DNA of 64,000 bases from Pseudomonas migulae NBRC 103157 (GTDB lineage Bacteria; Pseudomonadota; Gammaproteobacteria; Pseudomonadales; Pseudomonadaceae). The stretch spans positions 162,447 to 226,446 of the forward strand of contig NZ_BDAG01000003.1 of NCBI RefSeq assembly GCF_002091715.1, given 5' to 3'. Below are positions 50,038 through 58,733 of the stretch, piece after piece. Numbering within the stretch: the stretch's first letter is position 1; every line of letters begins with the position of its first letter. The position numbers and the translations under genes are program-made. The notes under the pieces are model-generated. The model had not been told where the DNA came from. It saw nothing but the letters and a program-made list of their open reading frames with translations, and ran no database searches.

Positions 50038-52881
50038 ATGCAGCCTCACTTGGCTTTCATACACCGCAACACCCCAAAAGTAGCGGTCGTTGAGCCGCGG
50101 GGGTTGGCTGTGCGCTCGGTGGATTATTACCGTGCCGTGGAGGAGGAAGGCGTCGATGCGCGGGTCAATCGCACGGTTCATGACCCTGCGGGGCGGGCGA
50201 TTGCGCAGTGGGATCCGCGGTTGTTCCTGAATGCCTCGGCGCCGGCCAATCTGGTGACGATTCATGGCCTCTCGGGCACTGCCTTGTGCACCCTCAGTGT
50301 CGATGCCGGGCTGCATGTGAGTCTGTTCGGTGAAGCGGGTCAACCGGTTCACAGCTGGGATGGTCGGGGTTCGCAGCACTGGATGCACTACGATAATCAG
50401 CTGCGATTGACGGCGCTGTTCGAGCAAGCAGCGGACGGCGAAGCGGTTTGCGCGGAACGTTTGAATTACGCGGCCAACGATCAGGCGTTCGTTGATCACA
50501 ACCAATGCGGTCAACTGATCCGGCATGACGATCCGGCAGGTACACAACTGTTCGAGGCGTTTGGATTGATGGGCGGGCTGCTTGAGCAGACTCGGCATTT
50601 TCTGCGCGCACTGGAGTCCCCCGACTGGCCTGAATCTGCAGCTGAATGCAATGAATGGCTGGAGCCGGGCCCCGGCGCAACCACCCATTCACGTTTGAAT
50701 GCGCTGGGCGAGTCTGTTGAACAGACCGACGCCCAAGGCAACCGTCAGTTCTTTAACCACACCGTCGCCGGTCAGTTGCGCGAGGTTCGACTGCAGCTGC
50801 GGAATGACACAACGCAGAAAACACTGGTCAGCGCCATCCAGTACAACGCCCATGGCCAGACCGAGCGGGAAGTGGCGGGCAACGGCGTGATCACCATGGT
50901 CGAGTACGCCCCGGCAGATGGTTGTCTGATCCGTCTGCACGCCAAACGCGGCAGTCACGTGCTGCAAGATTCCTCTTATGAATACGACCCGGCGGGCAAT
51001 GTGCTGCGCATCGAAGACGCTGCCGTACCCGTTCGTTACTTCGCCAATCAGCGCATCGAACCGGTCAACCGATACGACTACGACTCCCTTGATCAGTTGA
51101 TCCGCGCGACGGGCTGGGAGGTCGGCGGCACAAATAAAGGCCCACAGTTTTCTGTCTTCGACGATCCCGCGCCACGGGGCAATTACTGTCAGACCTATCG
51201 CTACGATCGTGGCGGCAACCTGTTGGAACTCAGCCACAAAGGGCCGCAAAACCATGGACACCGCTTGGTCGCCGCGCCGTTCAGCAACCGCTGTCTGCCG
51301 GTGATCGAGGGCGTGGAGCCGGGTGAGGAGGATTTTCGCGCGGGCTTCGACAGCAACGGCAACCTGCTGAAACTGCAGCCAGGACAAACGTTGTTCTGGA
51401 ACTTGCTCAATCAGTTGAGCGAAGTGCGGCCGGTAGGGCGTGATTCTGCGGCCTCCGACAGTGAACGTTACCTCTACGGTGCCGACGGCATGCGCGTGCG
51501 CAAAGTCCGTTCGATGCAAACCAATGCCCGAACGGTCATTGCTGAAGTGCGTTATTTGCCAAACCTGGAACTGCGTACCCACAACGGCACGGGCGAGGTG
51601 CTCCATGTAATCACCGTTCAGGCCGGGCGCAGCAGTGTGCGGGTGTTGCATTGGGAAATGGTGCCGCCGAATGACAGCGCCAATGATCAGTACCGGTTCT
51701 GTCTGAATGATCATTTGGGGTCTTGCACCCTGGAGCTCGACAGTGACGGAGAAGTGATCAGCCAGGAGCGATATCACCCGTTTGGGACTACGGCTTGGTT
51801 TGCCGGGAGGGGGGAGGTTGAGGCGAGTCGTAAAACGGTGAGGTATTCGGGGAAAGAGCGGGATGCGACAGGGCTTTATTATTATGGGTTCAGGTATTAC
51901 GTGGCGTGGTTGCAGCGGTGGTTGAATCCGGACCCGGCGGGGGACATTGATGGGTTTAATCTTTACTCCATGGTAATGGGCAATCCGATTAAATATTTGG
52001 ATCGTTGTGGTTTATCAGGCGGAGAAGCAGACAATCCTGCCGAGAATGCGAGTCGCTATGGTCTTAGTAGTAGAAAATGGCAGGAGGTGACTACCCAACT
52101 CATCTCTAGGCTTTTTCCTGAAACTCGACCTGCCGCTTTGATCCATCCAATGCTTGGAAGCAAACGCGAAACTTGGGCAGCGCAGGAAATCTTGTCCGAC
52201 CCATCACGCACATTTGATGGCTCTCTTAAATTTAGAGGCATAAAATATTTTTCTGAAGAAGAACGCCAACTTTATCTTGTGTCCGTGAAAAGGGGGTTGC
52301 TTCATACAGCAGAAAATAAACTTTTAACTTCTTCTGCTGGAGCAGTTGTTAGAGGAAAGCCAATCACCCGGGAGATCCCAAGCACTACCTCGGCAGCTAA
52401 CTGGAAAAGTACGCAAATGGCTTATGTGCTTAGTTGGAATCCCAATGCTCCAAATGAAAAACAACTATTTATATTTCCTTATAAGTTTAGGGAAGTTCAT
52501 CACTCCAGCGGATTGGGCGGAGGCAGAGTTCTTGATGCCGGAATGATGACCATTTATAAGGGTAAGATTGCGTATATTGAGAGTAAAAGTGGTCACTATA
52601 AGCCTAATATGGAGCAAAAGATTCATACTCTAAATTTGCTTAAGACGTTTGGGGTGGATCTGTCGAGTACGTTTATTTCCAATTTTATTCCAATTAGACG
52701 TGCGGTTCCTGGTGATCCTAGTTCTCCACTGGTTCCAGACTTTGGGCGTGCAGATATATATAGGGCAGAAGATTTTTATAAAAAGCTTGGGGAGGGTGAT
52801 ATATCAAAAGCTCCTGCTTATGACCCGGATGATCCGAAGCGCTTACAGTACCAGACACAAGTATATTGGCCGGGTATTTAG
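50038..52881 (+). CDS. TccC-type RHS toxin 1, C-terminal HHSS/SGHY-P (IQM-like) domain
   Basis: A 947-residue RHS protein of TccC type, the C subunit of Tc toxins that forms a shell around its own C-terminal toxin. N-terminal RGLAVRSVDYYR, HDPAGRAIAQWDPRL, LSGTALCTLSVDAGLHVSLF and HSWDGRGSQHW match TccC. The core keeps a canonical ESPDWPE segment and ends near 655 with SGKERDATGLYYYGFRYY and NPDPAGDIDGFNLY. The variable part (about 660-947) is A+T-richer. It has HHSS at 821-824 and SGHYKP at 851-856, a pattern I know from plant IQM proteins and some bacterial effectors. The ATG has a weak ribosome site; no immunity gene follows. Confidence 0.88.
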   Translation: MQPHLAFIHRNTPKVAVVEPRGLAVRSVDYYRAVEEEGVDARVNRTVHDPAGRAIAQWDPRLFLNASAPANLVTIHGLSGTALCTLSVDAGLHVSLFGEAGQPVHSWDGRGSQHWMHYDNQLRLTALFEQAADGEAVCAERLNYAANDQAFVDHNQCGQLIRHDDPAGTQLFEAFGLMGGLLEQTRHFLRALESPDWPESAAECNEWLEPGPGATTHSRLNALGESVEQTDAQGNRQFFNHTVAGQLREVRLQLRNDTTQKTLVSAIQYNAHGQTEREVAGNGVITMVEYAPADGCLIRLHAKRGSHVLQDSSYEYDPAGNVLRIEDAAVPVRYFANQRIEPVNRYDYDSLDQLIRATGWEVGGTNKGPQFSVFDDPAPRGNYCQTYRYDRGGNLLELSHKGPQNHGHRLVAAPFSNRCLPVIEGVEPGEEDFRAGFDSNGNLLKLQPGQTLFWNLLNQLSEVRPVGRDSAASDSERYLYGADGMRVRKVRSMQTNARTVIAEVRYLPNLELRTHNGTGEVLHVITVQAGRSSVRVLHWEMVPPNDSANDQYRFCLNDHLGSCTLELDSDGEVISQERYHPFGTTAWFAGRGEVEASRKTVRYSGKERDATGLYYYGFRYYVAWLQRWLNPDPAGDIDGFNLYSMVMGNPIKYLDRCGLSGGEADNPAENASRYGLSSRKWQEVTTQLISRLFPETRPAALIHPMLGSKRETWAAQEILSDPSRTFDGSLKFRGIKYFSEEERQLYLVSVKRGLLHTAENKLLTSSAGAVVRGKPITREIPSTTSAANWKSTQMAYVLSWNPNAPNEKQLFIFPYKFREVHHSSGLGGGRVLDAGMMTIYKGKIAYIESKSGHYKPNMEQKIHTLNLLKTFGVDLSSTFISNFIPIRRAVPGDPSSPLVPDFGRADIYRAEDFYKKLGEGDISKAPAYDPDDPKRLQYQTQVYWPGI

Positions 52882-52964
52882 TGTGTTGCAAATAGTGGAC
52901 GTCATCGTCTTTGGTTTTCTTAAAGTGAATAGGCTGTGCGCTATTTAAACTGGAGAAACAGATA
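52882..52964. other. Short spacer between RHS 1 and RHS 2
   Basis: 83 bp with a clear ribosome site (CTGGAGAAA) before RHS 2. It lacks the leader found before RHS 1 and RHS 3, so RHS 2 is probably read through from RHS 1. No immunity-type gene fits here. Confidence 0.7.
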
Positions 52965-55730
52965 ATGCACCGTCATACGCCAAAGCTTGTGGTTTTTGAA
53001 CCTCGCAGATTGGCCGTGCGCTCGGTGGATTATTACCGTGGAGAGGAGGAGGCGGATGCAGAGTCTCGGGTCAATCACACGGTCCATGACCCGGCAGGAC
53101 GGGCGATTGCGCAGTGGGATCCGCGGTTGTTCCTGAATGCCTCGGCGCCGGCCAATCTGGTGACGATTCATGGCCTCTCGGGCACGGAGTTGTGCACCCT
53201 CAGTGTCGATGCCGGGCTGCATGTGAGTCTGTTCGGTGAAGCGGGTCAACCGGTTCACAGCTGGGATGGACGGGGTTCGCAGCACTGGATGCACTACGAC
53301 AATCAGCTGCGATTGACGGCGCTGTTCGAGCAAGCAGCGGACGGCGAAGCGGTTTGCGCGGAACGTTTGACTTACGCGGCCAACGATCAGGCGTTCGTTG
53401 ATCACAACCAATGCGGCCGATTGATCTGTCACGAGGACCCGGCCGGAGCTGTGCTGTTCAACGACTACGGATTGACCGGCGCGGTACTCGAGCAGGAGCG
53501 GCGTTTTGCCAAGGAGCCGTCTCCCGGTTTCATCACGCACTCACGATTCAATCCGTTGAACGATCTGCTGTCCCGAACCGATGCCCAAGGCAACGAACAA
53601 CGTTTCAGCCAGACCGTGGGCGGCCAGTTGCGCGCCGTGGATTTGCGCTTGAACAACACGCTGGAATGGCTGCCGATGGTCAGCGCCATCGCCTGCAACG
53701 CCCACGGCCAGGTTGAAAGGGAAGTCGCCGGCAATGGCGTGATCACCACCCTCGAATACACCGCAGAGGACGGGCGCTTGCAACGACTGGTCTCCCGGCT
53801 CGGTCAGAACGAGCCGTTGCAGGATCTGCGTTACACCTACGACCCGGTCGGCAATGTGCTGAGCATCGAAGACGCCGCGCTGCCGATCCGCTACTTCGCC
53901 AATCAGCGCATCGAACCAGTCAGCCATTATTGGTACGACACGCTCTATCGGCTGATCGAAGCGACGGGCTGGGAGGCCGGATCGGTCAACCACGGTCCGT
54001 CGTCGGCGCTGACGGCGGATCCCGCCACCCCCGGCAACTACCGCCAAACCTACCGTTACGACGCCGGCAACAACCTGCTTGAACTGACCCACGTTGGCCC
54101 GCAAAACCACGGCCATCGTCTGGTCGCCGAAGCCCACAGCAACCGCTGCCTGCCGGTGCGCGATGGCCTCGAGCCGGGCGAAGATGATTTCCGCAACGGT
54201 TTCGATGCCAACGGCAACCTGCTGAGCCTGCAACCCGGACAAACGCTGAGCTGGGATCTGCGCAATCAACTGCGCGAAGTCCGGCCGGTCAAGCGCGACG
54301 CTGGTCCTGACGATTGCGAATGCTACGACTACGGCGCTGACGGCATGCGCGTGCGCAAAGTCCGCTCGCTGCAAACCAATGCGCAAACGGTGGTCATTGA
54401 AACCCGTTACTTGCCCGGTGTGGAAATCCGTACCCACAGTGGCACCGGCGAAGTGCTGCACGTCATCGACGTGGCGACCGGACGCGGCAGCGTGCGGGTG
54501 TTGCACTGGGAGGTGGGAAAGCCGAATGAGATCACCAACAACCAGCAGCGTTACAGCCTGACGGATCATTTGGGCTCGAGCACGCTGGAGCTGGATCAGG
54601 ACGCCAGCCTCATCACTCAGGAACGGTATTACCCGTTTGGCGGTACGGCCTGGTCAAACGGTATGGCGGTGCAGGTCAGCTACAAAACGGTGCGGTACTC
54701 GGGCAAGGAGCAGGATGCGACGGGGTTTTATTACTATGGGTTCAGGTATTACGTGTCTTGGTTGCAGCGGTGGTTGAATCCGGATCCGAAAGGATATGCT
54801 GATGGTATTAACCTATTTGCTTTTGTCAGTGATAATCCACTGAGATATAAGGATCTTAAAGGAGCTTTTGGCATTGATTTGAATGCTCTGACTACAGAAC
54901 AAAAAAACGCTGCCGGTCTTGATGGAGAGAGAGTGGCAGTTGCGGATACATTGTATTCTTTTGATATTGTGAGTGAGCCGGTTTTTGGTGTTCAAGAGGT
55001 GAGAGGTAAAACTTATAAAGACCTAAAGCGTGTGGATTCTTCAAATGCGATTACACGTAAGTTTTTGCCTCAGCCTGCTAATCAGATAGATGGTCTGTGG
55101 GGATCTCCCTTGGAACCTGACGAAATGACAGCGGTAGTTAACAAGAATCGCCAGTTGGACGTAGAATCACAGGTGAAGGCTGCTATAACCGCGGGGATTG
55201 GTCGTTGCGGTGAATATGCATGGGTAAGTTTTTATCTGTTGGCCAGTGCCAAAACAGAGCTGCCGGTTTTTCGAGTTAAAGCTGCAAATAACGTAGATCA
55301 TGGTTTTGTTGTGCTAGGAGATCCACGTGTTCTCCCCTTTGATAAGATTGTGGTTGCTGATGCCTGGCCAATCTTTCCCAGGGCTCATACTCTGGACGTC
55401 GGTATTTTTGAAGTTGGTAGCATCATTGCGAGTGCTACCGCAGACGCCGATCCTAAATATCAAATGGATGATGCAAAATTAATAGAACGCAGTCAGGTTG
55501 AATTCCCGATTGTGGGAACCCCTCAGCGCTATGAATCAATAGCTGGTCGGTCTGTCTATACGCAGCTGTTTTCAGTTCAAGATGATTTTCAAGGGATTGA
55601 TTACAAGAGAGAAGGTCACCGTCGAGGGCATTTTAATGCCCTTCCCACGCGCTATGTATTTGAACGCGTAGCTCTGCTTCGAGACTACAACAGTTTTCGC
55701 TCCGCGCGGGGCGGTGGCGGGCATATATGA
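52965..55730 (+). CDS. TccC-type RHS toxin 2, C-terminal Cys-His-Asp peptidase-like domain
   Basis: A 921-residue TccC-type RHS protein. The first 150 residues are almost the same as in RHS 1, and from about residue 170 to the end of the core it is almost the same as RHS 3. It lacks the ESPDWPE linker of RHS 1. The core ends with SGKEQDATGFYYYGFRYY and NPDPKGYADG near 607. The cargo part (about 630-921) contains GRCGEYAWVSFYLL with Cys748, DHGFVVLGDP with His779 and VVADAWP with Asp799. This Cys/His/Asp spacing is that of papain-like effector peptidases; the exact family is not certain and glutaminase or transglutaminase activity is possible. The cargo DNA is clearly A+T-rich. Confidence 0.85.
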   Translation: MHRHTPKLVVFEPRRLAVRSVDYYRGEEEADAESRVNHTVHDPAGRAIAQWDPRLFLNASAPANLVTIHGLSGTELCTLSVDAGLHVSLFGEAGQPVHSWDGRGSQHWMHYDNQLRLTALFEQAADGEAVCAERLTYAANDQAFVDHNQCGRLICHEDPAGAVLFNDYGLTGAVLEQERRFAKEPSPGFITHSRFNPLNDLLSRTDAQGNEQRFSQTVGGQLRAVDLRLNNTLEWLPMVSAIACNAHGQVEREVAGNGVITTLEYTAEDGRLQRLVSRLGQNEPLQDLRYTYDPVGNVLSIEDAALPIRYFANQRIEPVSHYWYDTLYRLIEATGWEAGSVNHGPSSALTADPATPGNYRQTYRYDAGNNLLELTHVGPQNHGHRLVAEAHSNRCLPVRDGLEPGEDDFRNGFDANGNLLSLQPGQTLSWDLRNQLREVRPVKRDAGPDDCECYDYGADGMRVRKVRSLQTNAQTVVIETRYLPGVEIRTHSGTGEVLHVIDVATGRGSVRVLHWEVGKPNEITNNQQRYSLTDHLGSSTLELDQDASLITQERYYPFGGTAWSNGMAVQVSYKTVRYSGKEQDATGFYYYGFRYYVSWLQRWLNPDPKGYADGINLFAFVSDNPLRYKDLKGAFGIDLNALTTEQKNAAGLDGERVAVADTLYSFDIVSEPVFGVQEVRGKTYKDLKRVDSSNAITRKFLPQPANQIDGLWGSPLEPDEMTAVVNKNRQLDVESQVKAAITAGIGRCGEYAWVSFYLLASAKTELPVFRVKAANNVDHGFVVLGDPRVLPFDKIVVADAWPIFPRAHTLDVGIFEVGSIIASATADADPKYQMDDAKLIERSQVEFPIVGTPQRYESIAGRSVYTQLFSVQDDFQGIDYKREGHRRGHFNALPTRYVFERVALLRDYNSFRSARGGGGHI

Positions 55731-55740
55731 ATTCCAACCA

Positions 55741-55802
55741 ATGATCTCAAGTGGAATCTTGCCCGGGTTGCGCAAACGGTGAACCGAAGCGATCGGAATG
55801 TA
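55741..55802 (-). pseudogene. 62-bp displaced copy of an internal algA segment
   Basis: These 62 bases match 58924-58985 inside algA at 60 of 62 positions and in the same orientation. They would encode the AlgA stretch ending RNPGKIPLEII, around residues 426-446 of 483. The copy starts 10 bp after the RHS 2 stop, with no start codon or flanking algA sequence. It looks like a scar of recombination between the end of RHS 2 and algA, before or during the arrival of RHS 3. Confidence 0.85.
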
Positions 55803-55904
55803 CCCGGCAGGTTTTCACGCCAACGGTCGAGACTGTCACTTCTGTCAGTAGCCAATTGTGGATTTCAAGCGTTAGCTGATCGTCATCCTTCAAGATGAAT
55901 TCTC
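55803..55904 (+). promoter_or_regulatory. Leader of RHS 3, related to the RHS 1 leader
   Basis: CAGTAGCCA (55845-55853) followed by a TTTCA-GCGTTAGCTG stretch (about 55863-55878) matches the leader before RHS 1 (CAGTAGCCA at 49980-49988, CAGCATTAGCTG ending near 50011). The distance to the start codon is also similar. It presumably carries the promoter or a 5' control element of the family; RHS 2 does not have it. Confidence 0.6.
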
Positions 55905-58721
55905 ATGGATATCCATGCAACGGCACTGCATAGCGATACCCCGAACCTGATCGCAATTGAGTCGCGCGGTCTGGTGTCTCGTTCGGTGGATTATGACCGT
56001 GCTGACGCCGGTGATACTGCGCAGCCCCGGGTTAACCGCATAGCCTACGACCCAGCCGGGAGGGCGATTGCCCAATGGGATCCACGCCTGTTTCTGAACG
56101 CTTCAGCCCCCGCCAATCTGAGCACTATCCACAGCCTGAGCGGCGCTGTGTTGAGCACGATCAGCGTTGATGCCGGGCTGCATGTGAGTCTGTTCGGCGA
56201 GGCGGGTCAGCCGATTCACAGCTGGGATGGTCGGGGTTCGCAACGCTGGATGCTCTACGACGATCAACTGCGATTGACCGCGCTGTTCGAGCGAGCTGTT
56301 CAGGGCGAAGCGCTTTGCGCGGAACGTTTGACTTACGCGGCCAACGATCAGGCCTTCGTTGATCACAACCAATGCGGCCGATTGATCTGTCACGAGGACC
56401 CGGCCGGGGCTGTGCTGTTCAATGACTACGGATTGACCGGTGCGATACTCGAGCAGGAGCGGCGTTTTGCCAAGGAGCCGCCACCCGGTTTCGTCACACA
56501 CTCCCGGTTCAATCCGCAGGGCGATCTGCTTTCCCGGACCGATGCCCAAGGCAACGAACAATGCTTCCGCCAGACCGTGGGTGGTCAGTTGAGCGCCGTG
56601 GACTTGCGCTTGAACAACACGCTGGAATGGCTGCCGATGGTCAGCGCCATCACCTGCAACGCCCACGGCCAGGTTGAAAGGGAAGTCGCCGGCAATGGCG
56701 TGATCACCATCCTCAAATACACCGCAGAGGACGGGCGCTTGCAACGACTGGTCTCCCGGCTCGGTCAGAACGAGCCGTTGCAGGATCTGCGTTATGCCTA
56801 CGACCCGGTCGGCAATGTGCTGAGCATCGAAGACGCCGCGCTGCCGATCCGCTACTTCGCCAATCAGCGCATCGAACCAGTCAGCCATTATTGGTACGAC
56901 ACGCTCTATCGGCTGATCGAAGCGACGGGCTGGGAGGCCGGATCGGTCAACCACGGTCCGTCGTCGGCGATGACGGCGGATCCCGCCATGCCCGGCAACT
57001 ATCGACAAACCTACCGTTACGACGCCGGCAACAACCTGCTCGAACTCACTCATTTCGGCCCGCAAAATCACGGCCATCGCCTGGTCGCCGAAGCCCACAG
57101 CAACCGCTGCCTGCCGGTGCGCGATGGTATCGAGCCGGGCGAAGACGATTTCCGCAACGGCTTCGATGCCAACGGCAACCTGCTGAGCCTGCAACCGGGA
57201 CAAACGCTGAGTTGGGATCTGCGCAATCAACTGCGCGAAGTCCGGCCGGTCAAGCGCGACGTTGGTCATGACGATTGCGAATGCTACGACTATGGCGCTG
57301 ACGGCATGCGCGTGCGCAAAGTCCGCTCGCTGCAAACCAATGCGCAAACGGTGGTCATTGAAACCCGTTACTTGCCCGGTGTGGAAATCCGTACCCACAG
57401 CGGCACCGGCGAAGTGCTGCACGTCATCGACGTGACGACCGGACGCGGCAGCGTGCGGGTGTTGCACTGGGAGGCGGAAAAGCCGAATGAGATCACCAAC
57501 AACCAGCAGCGTTACAGCCTGACGGATCATCTGGGCTCGAGCACGCTGGAGCTGGATCAGGACGCCAGCCTCATCACTCCGGAACGGTATTACCCGTTTG
57601 GCGGTACGGCCTGGTCAAACGGTATGGCGGTGCAGATCAGTTACAAAACGGTGCGGTACTCGGGCAAGGAGCAGGATGCGACGGGGCTTTATTACTATGG
57701 GTTAAGGTATTACATATCGTGGGTACAGCGATGGTTGAATCCGGATCCCTTGGGTGCAATTGATGGATTGAATGTTTACGCGATGACTCTGAATAATCCG
57801 GTCAGTTTTGTTGACCGCTCTGGTACGGACAGTGAAGTTCCGAGGCAAATCAACTGGATATGGTTAGGTGCGCCGTTACCTTTAGATGCGGCAATGAACA
57901 TTAACCATAACTTGGCTATGGCCGCTGGTTACAGTGCCACGCTATGGGTCGATACCCAGGCAGGGTCCAAGCATGCGGTTGCACTTGAGCATGTTGATCA
58001 GCGGGTTCGCATTGCTAATGTCTCTGATCTTTTTCAAGGACAAAGTCAAAAATTGCATGAGGCGTTTGAACGGGAGCGCTCTGGGCCGCTCAAAAATTAT
58101 GCAGCGGCTAGTGATATAGCTCGGCTATTGGTGAAAGGCGTTTATCTCGATGTAGATGTCAGGTTGAAAAAGAGTTTGCCGACGTCCTTGAATGCCCCAG
58201 CAGGGCTTTTGCTGCATACAGATGAAAATGGCAATTTTAGCAATGCAATTTTGGCGGCCGGCAAGGACTCTCACGTTCTTGCACGAGCGCGGTCCAAGAT
58301 TGCCGATGAGTACTCGAAACCAGCGTCGGTTACATGGATGAAAAAACGCGCCTATCCAGGACCAGCCGAGGTAGCTCTTCAGAAGGAAACCAAGGCGGCT
58401 TATTTACAGGGTATGAGAAGCGAAATGTTGGCAATGGCCCCAGCAATCAAAGCCGCTTCAACTTCAGAGCGCTCTTTTTTACTGACACTGCTCAATGAAC
58501 GACGCGCCGATTACGAAGACGCAAAAGGTGCGTCGCCGGAGGTTTTTTCTCGCTCTAGCCGTGTTGACGAAACGGTAAGGATCACTGGCCCTGGGGTGGT
58601 TTTTTACTCCTTGGACAATCCAGATCCCGACACCTTTGGATCGGGGCAATTTGAGCCTGTAGATGGAAGTGGTAATTCCATTTTTAGTCGGCCCTCAGAA
58701 TTGAGAAGGGCATCTTTTTAA
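55905..58721 (+). CDS. TccC-type RHS toxin 3, C-terminal TcdA/TcdB-like glycosyltransferase domain
   Basis: A 938-residue TccC-type RHS protein. The core (to about 640) is nearly the same as that of RHS 2, including SGKEQDATG and NPDPLGAIDG. The cargo domain begins near 645 with QINWIWLG (649-655) and contains ASDIARLLVKGVYLDVDV with the DxD pair at Asp749/Asp751 and Asp737/Arg740 before it. This combination is the hallmark of the TcdA/TcdB-type glycosyltransferases (GT44-like) that put a sugar on Rho-family GTPases or similar targets; the true target here is unknown. One of the usual two glycines before YLD is absent. A shared terminator with algA follows, and no immunity gene. Confidence 0.88.
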   Translation: MDIHATALHSDTPNLIAIESRGLVSRSVDYDRADAGDTAQPRVNRIAYDPAGRAIAQWDPRLFLNASAPANLSTIHSLSGAVLSTISVDAGLHVSLFGEAGQPIHSWDGRGSQRWMLYDDQLRLTALFERAVQGEALCAERLTYAANDQAFVDHNQCGRLICHEDPAGAVLFNDYGLTGAILEQERRFAKEPPPGFVTHSRFNPQGDLLSRTDAQGNEQCFRQTVGGQLSAVDLRLNNTLEWLPMVSAITCNAHGQVEREVAGNGVITILKYTAEDGRLQRLVSRLGQNEPLQDLRYAYDPVGNVLSIEDAALPIRYFANQRIEPVSHYWYDTLYRLIEATGWEAGSVNHGPSSAMTADPAMPGNYRQTYRYDAGNNLLELTHFGPQNHGHRLVAEAHSNRCLPVRDGIEPGEDDFRNGFDANGNLLSLQPGQTLSWDLRNQLREVRPVKRDVGHDDCECYDYGADGMRVRKVRSLQTNAQTVVIETRYLPGVEIRTHSGTGEVLHVIDVTTGRGSVRVLHWEAEKPNEITNNQQRYSLTDHLGSSTLELDQDASLITPERYYPFGGTAWSNGMAVQISYKTVRYSGKEQDATGLYYYGLRYYISWVQRWLNPDPLGAIDGLNVYAMTLNNPVSFVDRSGTDSEVPRQINWIWLGAPLPLDAAMNINHNLAMAAGYSATLWVDTQAGSKHAVALEHVDQRVRIANVSDLFQGQSQKLHEAFERERSGPLKNYAAASDIARLLVKGVYLDVDVRLKKSLPTSLNAPAGLLLHTDENGNFSNAILAAGKDSHVLARARSKIADEYSKPASVTWMKKRAYPGPAEVALQKETKAAYLQGMRSEMLAMAPAIKAASTSERSFLLTLLNERRADYEDAKGASPEVFSRSSRVDETVRITGPGVVFYSLDNPDPDTFGSGQFEPVDGSGNSIFSRPSELRRASF

Positions 58722-58733
58722 ATAATCGGCATA

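Noticed and set aside
52649..52948. Plus-strand frame overlapping the end of RHS 1 that could be an immunity gene
   Set aside because: Mostly inside RHS 1 in another frame, no ribosome site; the frame is a by-product of A+T-rich DNA.
55572..55775. Minus-strand frame beginning with an AlgA-like RNPGKIPLEII segment
   Set aside because: Only the 62-bp algA copy is meaningful; the rest is the reverse of RHS 2. Listed as a pseudogene fragment instead.
50038..58721. Interpretation as T6SS or contact-dependent Rhs toxins with immunity genes
   Set aside because: The cores are TccC-like, short (about 640 residues) and lack PAAR or VgrG links; no small gene follows any cargo end.
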